Source of the DNA: Aurelia coerulea
Taxonomy: Eukaryota > Cnidaria > Scyphozoa > Semaeostomeae > Ulmaridae
Direction of reading: 5' to 3'
Assembly: GCA_039566865.1 (NCBI GenBank)
Contig: CM076949.1
Span: forward strand, 16,468,501 to 16,532,500
DNA: 64,000 bases
Positions 43,706 through 55,988 of this stretch are shown in pieces (positions within the stretch are counted from its first letter, which is position 1; every line of letters starts with the position of its first letter). A model generated the notes under the pieces. That model was not told where the DNA came from. It made no database searches and was given only the letters and a program-made list of their open reading frames with translations. The position numbers were made by a program, and so were the translations under genes.

Positions 43706-44477
43706 TGGTTCTTGTAAAATCTCACTTTTGGTATCATCAAGAGCAGGATACCTCAAGAGAATCAAATCAACTAGAAAGAAATATTGAGGCATGATCATTA
43801 GAAAATATTATGAGAGGGTTTCTTGGGGTTTGACAAGAAACATAAAAAAATTGGATACTAGGCTGAATATGATTCTGAGTTGAATCTCATTCTCCTTCTG
43901 AACATGAATCTACGTCTGAATGGTATATGCGGACAACAAGCAAGTAGCAGTAGCACAGCAGAGAAGTTGTGGATGGCGCCAAATCCAGTCTTTTATCAAC
44001 AAGGTGATGTATAAACTCTTTCATAACTTACACTTTCTTTCATGAATGTATGAATTGTAGTTCCAATGTGGCAGGGCACAGTACCTCCGCTTTCCCCACT
44101 TTGCTCGTGTCCTTTCCCCCCACATTTCTTACAGAATCTTCCCCACACCAGGCATTTGTGTAAAAATTTGGTTCTACTTCTACTTGAATAATTGACTACT
44201 TATTAAAGAAGGTTGTGTCAATTTAGAGAAAAAAGAAAAATTATAGACAATAAAGGAAAAGGGAAACACATCATAGCACAATGAACATCATACTATAAAT
44301 ACACCCTACATGAAACTTTGGAGCATGAAAATCAGTGAAAATCTGAGGTGAATGAAACATAAGACTAAGAGCTCAACGTTTAAAGGTGAAGGTAAAGTTG
44401 CGTTTTTCAGCGCCAAGCGCTGGAATCGCAGAAATAGAACAGACCTAATCAAGTCCACGACTCCTTTTCATGACGTT
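43706..44477. other. Unassigned stretch (right), mirror of 23597-24360
   Basis: No gene is seen. Confidence 0.4.
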
Positions 44478-44550
44478 CAAGTGGTACCGGGTATTGAACC
44501 CACTCCGCCTGACTGTTCTGGCTGCAAGTCAGAGGATTACCACACCACCT
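44478..44550 (-). tRNA. tRNA-like sequence (right)
   Basis: Mirror of 23524-23596, with the B-box complement at 44489-44501. Same reservations: probably a SINE head or tRNA pseudogene. Confidence 0.45.
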
Positions 44551-44683
44551 TCAGTGTCATATCATTAAAGGACCCCTGCATGTGAAATACCTAAAAAATC
44601 AACCTTCAAGTTGAAAAGAGGTTACACTGTTGTCCTATGGTTTGAAATTATCTAAATCATTAATCAATTGTAAAGAATTTAGA

Positions 44684-45588
44684 ACAGAAAAAAAGTTATA
44701 CTTCAAGAGTATTTTTGAAGACTACTCATGAGTTCACCTCTACTGTTTCCTGTGGGAGCCTATTCCATTCTTTAATTGTTCTTGGGAAAAATGAAAAATT
44801 GTAATATTGCGGGCCTGTCCCTGGTGTCTTATAGGCTTCTTTAGATGGTCTTGAATTGGATGACTGCCTGCTGTACGCATCTTTCTTTATTTCAACTTGG
44901 TTTGATGTATCTGGTAAAACATGACTTGTCCCTGTCTCCTCAAGTGAGTTCCCTTGAAGTTCCTTCGACATTTCATGTACACTGGCATACTTTGTATCTC
45001 TTTGTCACGTACCTTGCTGCTTTGTGTTGAATCGTCTCAATCGCATATTTATGTTTTTTCTTTGTGTAAGGATCCCATATTGCACTGCACGTAATTTTTT
45101 TATAAGAAACGGTAGGCTCAATTTTTTGAAAGTTAAGAAACAACCCTGCCTGAATTCAATTAGTTAAGGAACTTTTCTAAATTTGCAGTTTTAATTTTCC
45201 TATCACATTCAAAAATGTTTTGACACCGTACAGTTATAGCAACTTTTGAACATTATTTTGAGTGCTAATTATGCTATTTACTTGCTTTGAGATCTTGCTA
45301 AATAATTTGGGAACCCTTTAGACAAACAAAATTAACTCTACACTTCTGGCATTTAGATATAAGAAACCCATAAGAAACTTTTGGTGGCAAAGTTGCCCAA
45401 AAATTTAAGAAACTGCCTACTAGCCTGGACCTTAGTTCCTTATAAAAAATATGTGTAGCGTACTCTAGGGTAGGTCTTGCAATAGCTTTGCAAGCCTTTG
45501 AACGTAGATTTTGAGAGTCTATTCTAATATTTCTCTTCAGAAAACCAAGTGTTCTGTTTCCTTTATTTACTATGTTTCCCATTTTTTC
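44684..45588 (-). pseudogene. Decayed LINE tail (right)
   Basis: Mirror of 22486-23390. RTLGFLKRNIRI near 45540 and RTIKEWNRLPQETV near 44750 are both kept, and the TTTCTTA element copy C lies between. Confidence 0.8.
45085..45456. mobile_element. TTTCTTA-rich element, copy C (right)
   Basis: Mirror of 22618-22989. Confidence 0.65.
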
Positions 45589-47164
45589 TCATTGTTGACC
45601 CCTGGACTGCCAGGGGAGGATCTTGTTAGGGTAGGAATTGAATGAGAACCATATCTTGAATAGAAAACAATCTGTTACCATTTTCAAGCATCAATTTTGT
45701 TTGCTCCTCAGGGAAAACACAGAAGTTGGGGACATCTTTGTCATCATAAGATTTTAGTGATGGCACAAGACACAGCAAGTGATCAATATGGTAACTTCAT
45801 TCAAAAGAAAAAGCTTGTTATTTTGTTACATTCTGATGTTTGCTGCACTGCATATCCTGAAAGTGTTGGATGGTCTTGCAAATACTTAAATCCCTTTTTG
45901 AACAATGTTTATAGATCTAAAGAAACACTTTTTCCATTTCTTTGTGATTTATTTCATGCACATATCTATTTGTATTAGAAATTCCAGTGCCTTCAGCAAT
46001 GATTCGCTGCAATCCTGAGGCAGCATTTACACAAGAACTGTTGGAACCACAGAGGTCTCCAGGAATGTCAGTGAAGACACTGTAGTTTTGATTTCTTTGG
46101 TTCCTAGTGATCTGGATTATGAAAACAATAGCTGTGTAATTTGATACAGATTACGTCATCATTGCCATCAGCCTGCTTTTATTACAGTTGAAGAATCTTT
46201 TGTTGTATGAGAGCTCTTATCTCATTGGCCGCCACTTGAACTCGCGGTTTTTTCACATCCTGCGTATCGTAACATTAAGATAAGAGGAAGAAAAGCAGAA
46301 AGCGGTAGATAGGCAGAGCAGATGCAGGGCTATTCACTTCCTGTTCACTGAAAGATATTGCCCATGAAGCAGTGAAAACTCTGGGGCGAGTCGTTTCTCC
46401 TCAAAAGCTCAAAAACATAATAATTGGGGCTTTAACTGGGGACAAGCACGAGCTATCGCCTCCCATTGGCAGAAGAATGTTGACCCGATAGGTGGGAACA
46501 TTGCTCACTTTCACAAGAGAAATACGTGAATGACCCCGCATCAGCCCCGCCTATCCCGGGGAGGTGGGGTCAGGGCAATAAAATGATAGCTGCATTAAAG
46601 TTGAATAGGAATTTATGGATCAGTGGCTTTTCATTATGTAAAGTAACACCTTGATCTGAGACTTATTCAAAACAAACTTGCTACAAACTGTGTGACTTAT
46701 TTGCTGCAAAATAAGTGCAAGTTCAATGCCAAACCCACCTTTGACTATATGGGTTCTCACATGTTTTGTTAAGTATCAAATGCTAAAATTTTAAATATGT
46801 ACAGTATTCATTTAAGATGATAATTGTGTGATTTTGGGTCTGAAATGACACAGTCTCTTTTTCTCATTGATTTCTTCCTCTGAAAAATTGTTTATGAGCC
46901 AAGATTCAGTACAGGCCTTAACATGTTAACATGATTTTTATCCCTAAGAATTCTCATTTGAATTGTTGTTAGAAAAGAACAGAATCTTCCATATTGCTCA
47001 CAAATCCTCATCACAATGTACTAATAATTCTTGAAAATTCTTAAGAATTCTTATGGGTTTTTGTCATGTTCATGTCTATAACTGTGTACCATATGCACAT
47101 GCTCTATCTTCTAAATTTCAATTTGCACCTTCACTTTATATCAGGCCTTTGGTTAATCATTCCT
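45589..47164. other. Unassigned stretch (right), mirror of 20941-22485
   Basis: No gene is recognised. The frame at 45697-45978 is 26 residues longer than its left counterpart because of one base change at its end, which argues against constraint. Confidence 0.35.
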
Positions 47165-48433
47165 AAGATGGATATTGACTTGAATTGCAGTGGCACATCT
47201 TTATGAAGCAAGCCTTTTGGCTAAGCATTCCTCAGATGGATATTGACGGATGGACGTAAATTAAAGTGACACATCTTTGTGAATCAAGCATTTTGGTTAA
47301 GCATTCCTCAGATGGATACTGACTTAACTTACAGTGACACATCTTTGTGAATCAAGCCTTTTGGTTAAGCATTCCTCAGATGGATATTGACTTAACTTAC
47401 AGTGACACATCTTTGTGAATGAAGCCTTTTGGTTAAGCATTCCTCAGATGGATATTGACTTAACTTACAGTGACACATCTTTGTGAATGAAGCCTTTTGG
47501 TTAAGCATTCCTCAGATGGATACTGACTTAACTTACAGTGACACATCTTTGTGAATCAAGCCTTTTGGTTAAGCATTCCTCCGATGGATATTGACTTAAC
47601 TTACAGTGACACATCTTTGTGAATGAAGCCTTTTGGTTAAGCATTCCTCAGATGGATATTGACTTAACTTACAGTGACACATCTTTGTGAATCAAGCCTT
47701 TTGGTTAAGCATTCCTCAGATGGATACTGACTTAACTTACAGTGACACATCTTTGTGAATCAAGCCTTTTGGTTAAGCATTCCTCAGATGGATATTGACT
47801 TAACTTACAGTGACACATCTTTGTGAATAAAGCCTTTTGGTTAAGCATTCCTCAGATGGATATTGACTTAACTTACAGTGACACATCTTTGTGAATCAAG
47901 CCTTTTGGTTAAGCATTCCTCAGATGGATACTGACTTAACTTACAGTGACACATCTTTGTGAATCAAGCCTTTTGGTTAAGCATTCCTCAGATGGATATT
48001 GACTTAACTTACAGTGACACATCTTTGTGAATCAAGCCTTTTGGTTAAGCATTCCTCAGATGGATACTGACTTAACTTACAGTGACACATCTTTGTGAAT
48101 CAAGCCTTTTGGTTAAGCATTCCTCAGATGGATATTGACTTAACTTACAGTGACACATCTTTGTGAATAAAGCCTTTTGGTTAAGCATTCCTCAGATGGA
48201 TATTGACTTAACTTACAGTGACACATCTTTGTGAATCAAGCCTTTTGGTTAAGCATTCCTCAGATGGATACTGACTTAACTTACAGTGACACATCTTTGT
48301 GAATCAAGCCTTTTGGTTAAGCATTCCTCAGATGGATACTGACTTAACTTACAGTGACACATCTTTGTAAATCAAGCCTTTTGGTTAAGCATTCCACAGA
48401 TGGATACTGACTTAACTTACAGTGACACATCTT
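47165..48433 (-). repeat. 68-bp tandem array, main part (right)
   Basis: About 18-19 units of 68 bp, against about 8 on the left. Units alternate in small variants (GAATCAAGCC, GAATGAAGCC, GAATAAAGCC; GATACTGAC, GATATTGAC) and some variant orders recur, which suggests that blocks of several units were duplicated together. Confidence 0.93.
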
Positions 48434-49301
48434 CAGAGGCGCCGGAGGCTCCATGATGCGGCGGGGGCAGGAATCGCAGAAAGGACACCTTAGGGTGTCA
48501 AAATTTGCCGTTGAAAATAATCGGTAATCGTCGTTTAGGATATTGTGCTCAACATCTATTTCGACACGGGTGTCGCCAGCCCAAAAAGCTGAGGCGGCAA
48601 GGTAAAAGAGGGTCTGAGGGGCAAAGCCCCCAGAACAATTCTCCTGACCACGCCCTTCAGACCCTCGGAAAACGTGGGAAACGCCCTTCAGACACTCGGA
48701 GAACATGATGGGAACGCCCTTTATATTAATTTGATCTATTTCGATATTTCTGGAAAAGCAACCATCTCAAGCAGTTCTTTTTACAACAGCGGGTCTTTTT
48801 GTGCAACAAATATAGAAACAGAGAAGAACATCATATATTTATTTACGAGGAAGGACAAGATTTGGTTAGAAATTGAAATTTAAGGCCTTTCTCGAAATCT
48901 TTAATAAAGGAATTGAGATTTCAAGAGGAAGGCCAGTTATCACAATAGTTTCGAGTCAATAAAAATCTACCCTCCCCAATCTTTTTGACTGATTTCGAGA
49001 AATTATATCATCGGTGGTCGACTGAAAACTGTCGTCGACACGTCAACCCCGGACCACCCCGTGGCGACGCCACTGTCCTTCGAACGTACGGTAATCTTGA
49101 AAGCAGAAGGAATCGTTCTATTATTGTGACTGCGGACGAGAAACAACTCACTTCCAAGTTCCAACTAACAGATGCGATTAATCAATAGTTCTCTGAAATA
49201 CATTTTTAGGAAAGGGCACTTTGCTGCCCCCGCGCTGCCCCCGTACCACTAGGGCAACGGGGGCAACTGCCCCCGCTGCCCCCGTGGCTCCGGCGCCCTT
49301 G
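48434..49301. mobile_element. hAT-like element in the 68-bp array (right)
   Basis: 868 bp, mirror of 19574-20389 plus about 50 bp of extra GC-rich sequence near 49225-49285 (GGGGGCAACTGCCCCC). Target duplication CACATCTT at 48426-48433 and 49302-49309. Confidence 0.85.
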
Positions 49302-49445
49302 CACATCTTTGTAAATCAAGCCTTTTGGTTAAGCATTCCTCAGATGGATACTGACTTAACTTACAGTGACACATCTTTGTGAATCAAGCCTTTTAAGCAT
49401 TCCTCAGATGAATATTGACTTAACTTACAGTGGCACATCTTTGTT
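49302..49445 (-). repeat. 68-bp tandem array, outer part (right)
   Basis: Two units, mirror of 19430-19573. The second is shortened (AAGCCTTTTAAGCATTCC). Confidence 0.85.
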
Positions 49446-49507
49446 TTGGTAAAGCATTCCTTGGATGCAAATATGAAATATTTTGCAGAATATTCACGAG
49501 GTTCTTT

Positions 49508-49934
49508 GCAGGTTTTTTTGTAAGAAACTGGTTTATAGGAAACTAGTACTACGATGACTAAAAATTTAAGGAACTCTAGTACTACGTTCAAGAACAATTA
49601 AGAAACTCTAAAATTTTATTTCTAGAATGAGAGTGGGTACATCACGGTTCGCGTGGCAGTGCGTTTGTAAATATCAAGCTTTGACTGCAAAACATTGATA
49701 ACTTTTTGCCTTAATGTGCATGGCTTATTCGTAGTGACAATATCATGCAAAATCACAGCCCTTTGTCGATACGAAGACCCAACGTCGAACCATAACACAA
49801 TTTTTGACCCCAAACAATAACAAAATAATTAAGAAACTTTTACCACTAAAACACTGCAATTTTGATGCGAAATTAAGAAACTTTTAGTACTAGCTAAGTG
49901 CTCATCCAAGTTTCTTATAAAAAAAAAACCGTGT
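49508..49934. mobile_element. TTTCTTA-rich element, copy B, uninterrupted (right)
   Basis: Mirror of 17933-19362 without the LINE. It shows the empty LINE site near 49720 (AATGTGCATGG). Confidence 0.75.
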
Positions 49935-50111
49935 AATCGATTCTCAGGGGCAAATTACTTCCTTAAAGTCTCAAACATCTGCAGGGAGCGAGGGGTACTC
50001 TATAAAAGTCTCGTACACCTTTGCCAAAAATCCGTTTGTTTTCAAGAAAAATCTTTAAAGATCCTATCGTTTGAAAAGATCTCATACGTCCTTTCGAAAG
50101 AGTGATTCACT

Positions 50112-50531
50112 ACACGTTTTTTTTTATAAGAAACTGGTTTATAAGAAACTAGTACTACGATGACCAAAAATTCAAGAAACTCTAGTACTACGCTCAAGAA
50201 CAGTTAAGAAACTCTAAAACTTTATTTCTGTATGTCTCTCTTATTCTATGTCTCTCTAACAAAGGTACATTCGTCTTTTCTTGACTTTTAACTGCAAAAT
50301 TGGTAAATTTTTGCCTTGATGTGCATGGCTTCTTCTTGATGACAATGTCAATGCAAAATGGAAGCCCTTTCTCGAGAAGAAGGCTCAACTTCTAACAATA
50401 CCACAATTTTAGGCCCAAAAAATAAGAAACTAATTAAGAAACTTTTACTACTAAAACACTGAAATTTTCATGCGAAATTAAGAAACTTTTAGTACTAAGT
50501 GCTGATCCAAGTTTCTTATAAAAAAACGTGT
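50112..50531. mobile_element. TTTCTTA-rich element, copy A (right)
   Basis: Mirror of 17333-17755. Confidence 0.75.
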
Positions 50532-51635
50532 ACACTCCTCCTGAAGGGGGCCTACCGACAAAAATCAAACTGTCATAAGCGTACGGGATAAATTTGAGGG
50601 AGGGGCTGCCCGATAGATAATCCAACGATGTTTACGCCGATTTCTGCAAAAAGTTTTAAATGTTACGAGGCCGTACTCCCTCCCCCCTTTAAAATGTTTG
50701 AATTATTTCGACAAGATAGAAATGCGTTGCGAGTTTTTATAATTGTTTTTAGCACGGTTTCTTAACTTTCGAAACTCAAGCATATGGGAAGTTGTTGCCA
50801 TAGAAATGACTGCACTGCATAGAGAAACTCAGATTCCAGGTTCAAAATATTGATTATTTTTGGCTTCAGGCAATGAATCTGTAACAATTCCATTAGATTA
50901 CACTCATAAGTTGTTTCAAGTAACAGAAACGGCTAGCTCCATGTTTCGAAAAAAAACCACACCCTACCTGAATTTGGAAAGCAAAGAAACTTTTTGCACT
51001 TAAAAATGTTTCGACAATGTACAGTGATAGCAACTTTTCTGACATTGTTTTAAGTGCAAGTTATGTTACGGTATTATACCACTAGCATTAAAAATTCTTT
51101 CCAGTCCAAACACATCAAAACATTTTAAAGGGATGAGCAAACCGTGTGATCAATTGTAAGGAGCAAATCACTCTTGAAAATCCAATAAGAAAAGAAAAGG
51201 CTTCAAAGAGTTTTCTTGAAAAGAATCGAATGCTCCATAAGATTTTCTGAAAGTTTGCCCTTTGAGTGAATGCGAATCGATCACCTCAGGAATATTTTGC
51301 GAACAGCAAAACAAGCAAGAAGTACCTTTGGATTCCAAGACAAAAGTTTTCCATCTTAGGGTGCGGGGTGGTGGGTGGATGGGGTCCTGCTGTGTGGATG
51401 GGCGGCTGCTGGCCTTTAGTTTCAAGTGTTATCCCGGTGGGGGTGGCACGTGTGGCGAGGGGCGGCGGTTGTTTGTCCGCGCGTAGGGCCCTCTGTTAAC
51501 TGCCTTGCATCTATTTTCTCCCAAATTATAAAATGTTTTGATGTCATTGCCTGACATCAAATGTGAGACAGACATTAACTTTTTCTTTTAGTTTGTTGTT
51601 TTTTCGTTCAGTATATTGTAATTTTTGAATTGTAA
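50532..51635. other. Unassigned stretch (right), mirror of 16229-17332
   Basis: Contains the GC-rich block at 51345-51490, and nothing with a known function. Confidence 0.35.
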
Positions 51636-51693
51636 GTGCCTTTCATGGTGGGAACTCCGATGACCTAGTGTCTATTCCCGCCATGATAGGCAC
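51636..51693 (+). repeat. Structured retroposon tail hairpin, type i (right)
   Basis: Plus-strand mirror of 16171-16228: GTGCCT ... AGGCAC stem, loop GATGACC...GTGTCT, then an AT-rich run and A-tract at about 51740-51750. Confidence 0.65.
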
Positions 51694-52645
51694 AGTAGAT
51701 GTACTTGTTGAGTTTGTAAATTTTAATTGACTATATATATAAAAAAAAAGTTTTCCAGTACTCAGCAATACGATATTTTGGCGATCTTCGTTGTTTCAGA
51801 ATCATATTATTTCTGTTATCAAGCCTGTTGGTTAACCATTCCTTGGATTGGATGCACATTGACTTGAATTATATATCTTAAAATTCGTCAATCTTCCAAC
51901 CAGTTGGGTGTTTGAAAGAAAATGCATAAAAACAAGATTAAATTTTGAAATGAAGGTAGATTGAAATATCCGTGGGAGAAGGGAGAAACTGAAATTCTTT
52001 GAAGGGAGAAACGAGAAATCATCACATTTTTGGGGAGGGGCAAAAACAACTTTACCCTTTCCCACCCCCAGATCAAGGACGACAATGATAGACATCATAT
52101 CATAATGTGTATTATTCGAACACTGTCCACCAACAATATATAAGATCCTGAGAAATTCTTCACAGAATGAAAATCATTGAAGTAGCAATAGTCTCCTGCT
52201 GGTGCTCTGTGCGTGATAAATCTTCAAATAAAATGCAAATCACGAAAGGCATGAAATAACCCCCTGAATTTGACACGCGACTGCAATGAAGAACTTCCGC
52301 TTAATGGCTTTTTGCATTTTGCTTCTTGTCCTTCAAGGTTTGAAACCGTTAAAGCTATACTTTTTTTGTGAAATTTCCCTCGAATACCTAATTTGACATT
52401 TTTCTGGAAACAATTTTACCGAAAGACTATCTTAGCATGTTATTGACGAATTTTGTTAGCTTGGATATTCCAAATATCATGTGCGAGCTATGAAGGAATA
52501 AAATGATTCGCCAAAACTCTATTTTGGCTTCCAGTTAAGTATGAAAATGATACAACACATAAAACCAATAGGCTATAACGGCTTTTGGCTTTAAAGCTTA
52601 ACAAAACACATGCAAAAAGCATTTGGCCACTAAGCGCCACTGACC
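51694..52645. other. Unassigned end of the inner right arm
   Basis: Mirror of 15219-16170. A lone diverged 68-bp unit lies at 51818-51868. No gene. Confidence 0.4.
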
Positions 52646-52650
52646 ACGCA

Positions 52651-52875
52651 TCATTCTGCTTGCCATCTTTTCCAGAAATGACCAATCGAACGTTGACGGT
52701 AAAGATATCTATCACTAATTGGAGCTTCACATTGCTTCCCGTGTGGTATATCTGGAACAGTTTCCAGGGCCCTTCCGAGTGCAAGATGTGCTGGTGTGAT
52801 AACTTGTCCATCCTTTATGCTTTCTTCAACAAAAGTCAAAGGCCTTGAATTAACCGTCGACTCAATTTCTGTCAA
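52651..52875 (-). pseudogene. BEL integrase end / start of DUF5641
   Basis: It reads TEIESTVNSRPLTFVEE, then TPAHLALGR and YRQRSIGHFWKRW, the usual run from the end of the integrase core into DUF5641 of Pao elements. It stops in the seven filler bases after the CAGAAT duplication. In another frame from the core that precedes it. Confidence 0.88.
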
Positions 52876-53404
52876 AAACGGTGTACATCTCTGTATATGT
52901 AAGAAACGCTCTACCGAGAATCTTTCGCAATGGCTCTTTTAGCGAACGACATATTCTTTCCCACCAACCTCCTCGATGTGGGCTTCTCTCGGTAATAAAC
53001 TTCCACTTATTCCCTCTTTTTGCTAAATCTGTTTCTACTCTCTGAGCATCAATATTCTTCCATATTTTCTCTGCTTTTGTCTTTGAAGTCTCCACGATCC
53101 ACTTCAAATCTTTATTCGCTCTTTTGAAGGTAGACTGGTTATCTGACCACATTGTGTTGCAGAGTCCCGTCCTGTTATACATCCTCTTGAAGGCTTGCAA
53201 AAACTCATCAGTTGTCATATCATTCGTTAATTCGAAATGAACCATTCGTGTTGATGCACAAGTAAATATGCATACATATGCCTTTTGGGGTACTGAACTT
53301 CTTTTCAACTTTAAGAACAAATGTCCTGTGAAGTCTAATCCCACATGTGTAAATGGTGGTGAAGGACTGGCTCTCTCTACTGGTAAAGGAGCCATTTTCT
53401 GCAT
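52862..53404 (-). pseudogene. BEL integrase catalytic core
   Basis: It has GLDFTGHL with the first catalytic Asp, WSDNQSTF with the second, and ERSPHRGGWWERI with the Glu, matching the Pao integrase pattern. It catalyses joining of cDNA to host DNA in active relatives. The frame breaks at both sides (near 53404-53489 and 52862), so no complete integrase can be made. Confidence 0.9.
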
Positions 53405-53488
53405 TAGTGGCTTTGTAACTTGTCTTTTACATTTGAGACATCTATGAATTACTCTGGTAACATTTCGGCGGCCTTGGATTATCCAGAA

Positions 53489-54007
53489 TCATTCTCTCGT
53501 TATGGCTAAAGTAGTTTCTGGTCCTGCATGTGCACCTTCTCTTTCATGTGCAGATTGAATAATCTTTTTCACGACCATGTTTTTACCAGGTAATATGATT
53601 TGATGTTTACTTTCTTCAGGTATCAATGAAAATTGCAGTCTACCACCAACCTTGATAAGCTCCTTTTCATGATCAAAGATTGGAGACAGACTATTCAATT
53701 GGCTAGATTTCAGAAGATGTACACTATTCTTTAGTGCTTCAAAATCGTCAGGAAATTCCTCTTGTTGTACTTGCCTGTACCAATATTCTTCTGCTGACTT
53801 TATCTCATCTGTCGTTAACTCTTTTCCTGATGATTCTGTCTGCTGGCTTGTAGCTTTGCTTCTTAAATTCTTCTTAAAATTACGAACTGCTCGTAAAACG
53901 TAAGCTGTAATTCTTGCTAACTTCAAGAATTTCTCATAATTGGCTGGATCAAGTACTCTTGATACAGACTTTATGGTTGAATGGTTGCATACTGTATTTT
54001 TGACCAT
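53489..54007 (-). pseudogene. BEL linker and integrase zinc-binding region
   Basis: The 172 residues cover the region between RNase H and the integrase core: a helical stretch (LARITAYVLRAVRNF), then GGRLQFS...HQIILPGKN and AHEREGAHAGPETTL, where His residues of the HHCC finger lie. The two Cys residues (CLKCKR) follow in another frame at about 53430-53450. Confidence 0.85.
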
Positions 54008-54159
54008 CTCTGTTTCTGGTTCTGGTGAAACGCCAAGCTTATTTTCTGGCCATTCTACTTCATCTTTCTTTGACCACTCTGTCCCATTCCACCAAGTTGG
54101 GTGTTGATTGCTGAATCTAGATTCTCCCCCCGAGTCAACAAATCGGCAGGGTTTTCATT

Positions 54160-54666
54160 TCATGGGCAAAAACGCCAACATTCAGGTGATACGTTTTCTT
54201 GTATTGACTGCACTCGATTCGCAACGAATAATTTCCAATTTCTGCTTGGTCTTCGTATCCAGCTGAGTGCGACCAAACTGTCTGACCAACACACTATTCT
54301 GTCAACAGCCACCTTTAATGATTCCAACACAAACTTCAACTGTTTGGAAAGAATAAATGCAGCTAGCAACTCAAGTCTGCGCAAAGTTACTCTTTTAGTC
54401 GGTGCAACTCTGTTCTTGGACATGACTAACTGAACATTCACTCTTATGGAAGCATCTTTCAACACGACGTACACTACTGCACCATAGGCTTTTGGACTAG
54501 CATCCCCAAATCCGTGGAGCTCGACGCTGTTGACCTTGGTAAGGTTGCTTACAAAACATCTAGGAATGCGCAGATTTGATAACTCTTTCAAATCTTCCTT
54601 CCATTTATTCCATAAAGACATAAGATCTGCAGGTAACTTCTGATCCCAATCTAACCCCGTGTCCAT
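54160..54666 (-). pseudogene. BEL RNase H region
   Basis: HGFGDASPKAYG (first Asp), LRRLELLAA (Glu) and CWSDSLVALSWI (Asp) form the Pao-type RNase H active site. The frame overlaps the end of the RT frame by 16 bp and is lost near 54160. Confidence 0.9.
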
Positions 54667-55988
54667 AGTTCTTGGTATAGGATCTTTGCTCTAACAGAGA
54701 ATGGACCTAGCCATCCCATCGGGTCGAAAAGTTTTGACGATATACTGATAAGACTCCTCTTGGTTCCTTGATCTTGAATATTTGTTAGTTTCTCTCCTTG
54801 ATTGAACAAAAATTCATCTGTTTCTGTATCCCACGAAATACCCAATGCTTTCAATGGGTCACCTTCACTTTCAATCTCTATCACATTCTTTGTTGCCCTT
54901 TGGTCTTTTGGTATACGGACAAGAACATCTTTAGAATTACTTGCCCACTTGACTAATTCGAAGCCTCCAGATTTCATCATCCCCGTAGCTTCTTCATACA
55001 ACTGGAACGCACTTTCGTTGTCTTCAGCTCCTGTTAAGCAGTCATCAACATACATATTCTCTTTGATAGTTTCCGATGCTTCTGGAAATGATTCCTTGTT
55101 TACTTCGGCATGATGTTGCACAGTTGCTATTGCTTCAAAAGGACTTGAAACATCTCCGAAAGTTAAGCGTGTCATGCAGTACGTCTTTGGCTCTATCTTG
55201 GTATTAAAATCACGCCATAGAAATCTATGCACATTCTGATCTTGCTTTGCTAGTTTTATTTGCAAAAACATTTTCCTGATATCAGCCATCAGGGCGATAC
55301 GATGAAGGCGAAACCTAATGATGATTGAAACTAAATTTGGTTGCAATACAGGTCCTGGTAGAAGACAATCATTGAGAGAAACTCCATTCTTATTCTTTGA
55401 AGATGCATCAAATACAATTCGACATTTGGTTGTCACTTTATCTGTGCAAAAAATTGGATGATGAGGCAGATAGTTAATCTTTGTCTCTGAATTTGAATCC
55501 ATCTTGTCTATTTCTCTTGCGTGTCCATATGTCAAGTAGTGATTTATTGCATCTTGATACATGCTTGCCTTCTCTTTATCATACTGCAAACGTTTCTCTA
55601 TTTTCACAAGTCTGCTAACAGCCTGATGCCGATTGTCTTCCAAACCTGTACAATCTTCTCTCCATGGCAATGCAACTTCGTAACGTTCTCCATCATAGAC
55701 AAGGCGATCTTTGAATTGTTGCATCGCACTCTCCTCATCTTTCGTGAATCTTTTGTCACTTTCATCGATTTCCAAAGATTCTAATTGCCAGAATCGCTTG
55801 AGATCAAGGTTGAGCTCTTCCTCTATTGTCCTCACTGTAGCACAATTTGTCATTGCTCTGTTGCTTGGATGATATTCTGATCCTACATCTACATTTCCTG
55901 AGATCATCCATCCAAATATTGAATTTGTTGCTATCGGACTACTAGCATCTCTCTCTTCTTTAGTCCGCTTCTTAAGATCTGACCCCAC
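54651..55988 (-). pseudogene. BEL reverse transcriptase
   Basis: 445 residues. CRIVFDAS at about 189-196, MADIRKMFLQI with the first catalytic Asp at 236, and intact YVDD at 313-316. SSPFEA and VKWASN are typical of Pao RT. The frame continues from protease in another frame (overlap near 55945-55985), so at least one frameshift separates them. Confidence 0.92.

Larger units (their letters stand above)
33809..52645 (-). repeat. Inner arm of the giant inverted repeat, right
   Basis: Reverse complement of 15219-33189. It is longer because of a LINE insertion (42466-43696) and about 11 more 68-bp units, and shorter for lack of the LINE at 18149-19147. It ends GCGCCACTGACC, followed by seven extra bases and BEL. 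Confidence 0.95.

Noticed and set aside
19430..48433. 68-bp array as a CRISPR array
   Set aside because: The units are contiguous and nearly uniform with no unique spacers, there are no cas genes, and the DNA is eukaryotic.
15219..52645. Inner palindrome as a standard hAT element because its end reads CAGTGGCGC
   Set aside because: No 8-bp duplication flanks that end: the eight bases beside it differ on the two sides, and seven extra bases lie at the right edge. Only the six-base CAGAAT is shared.
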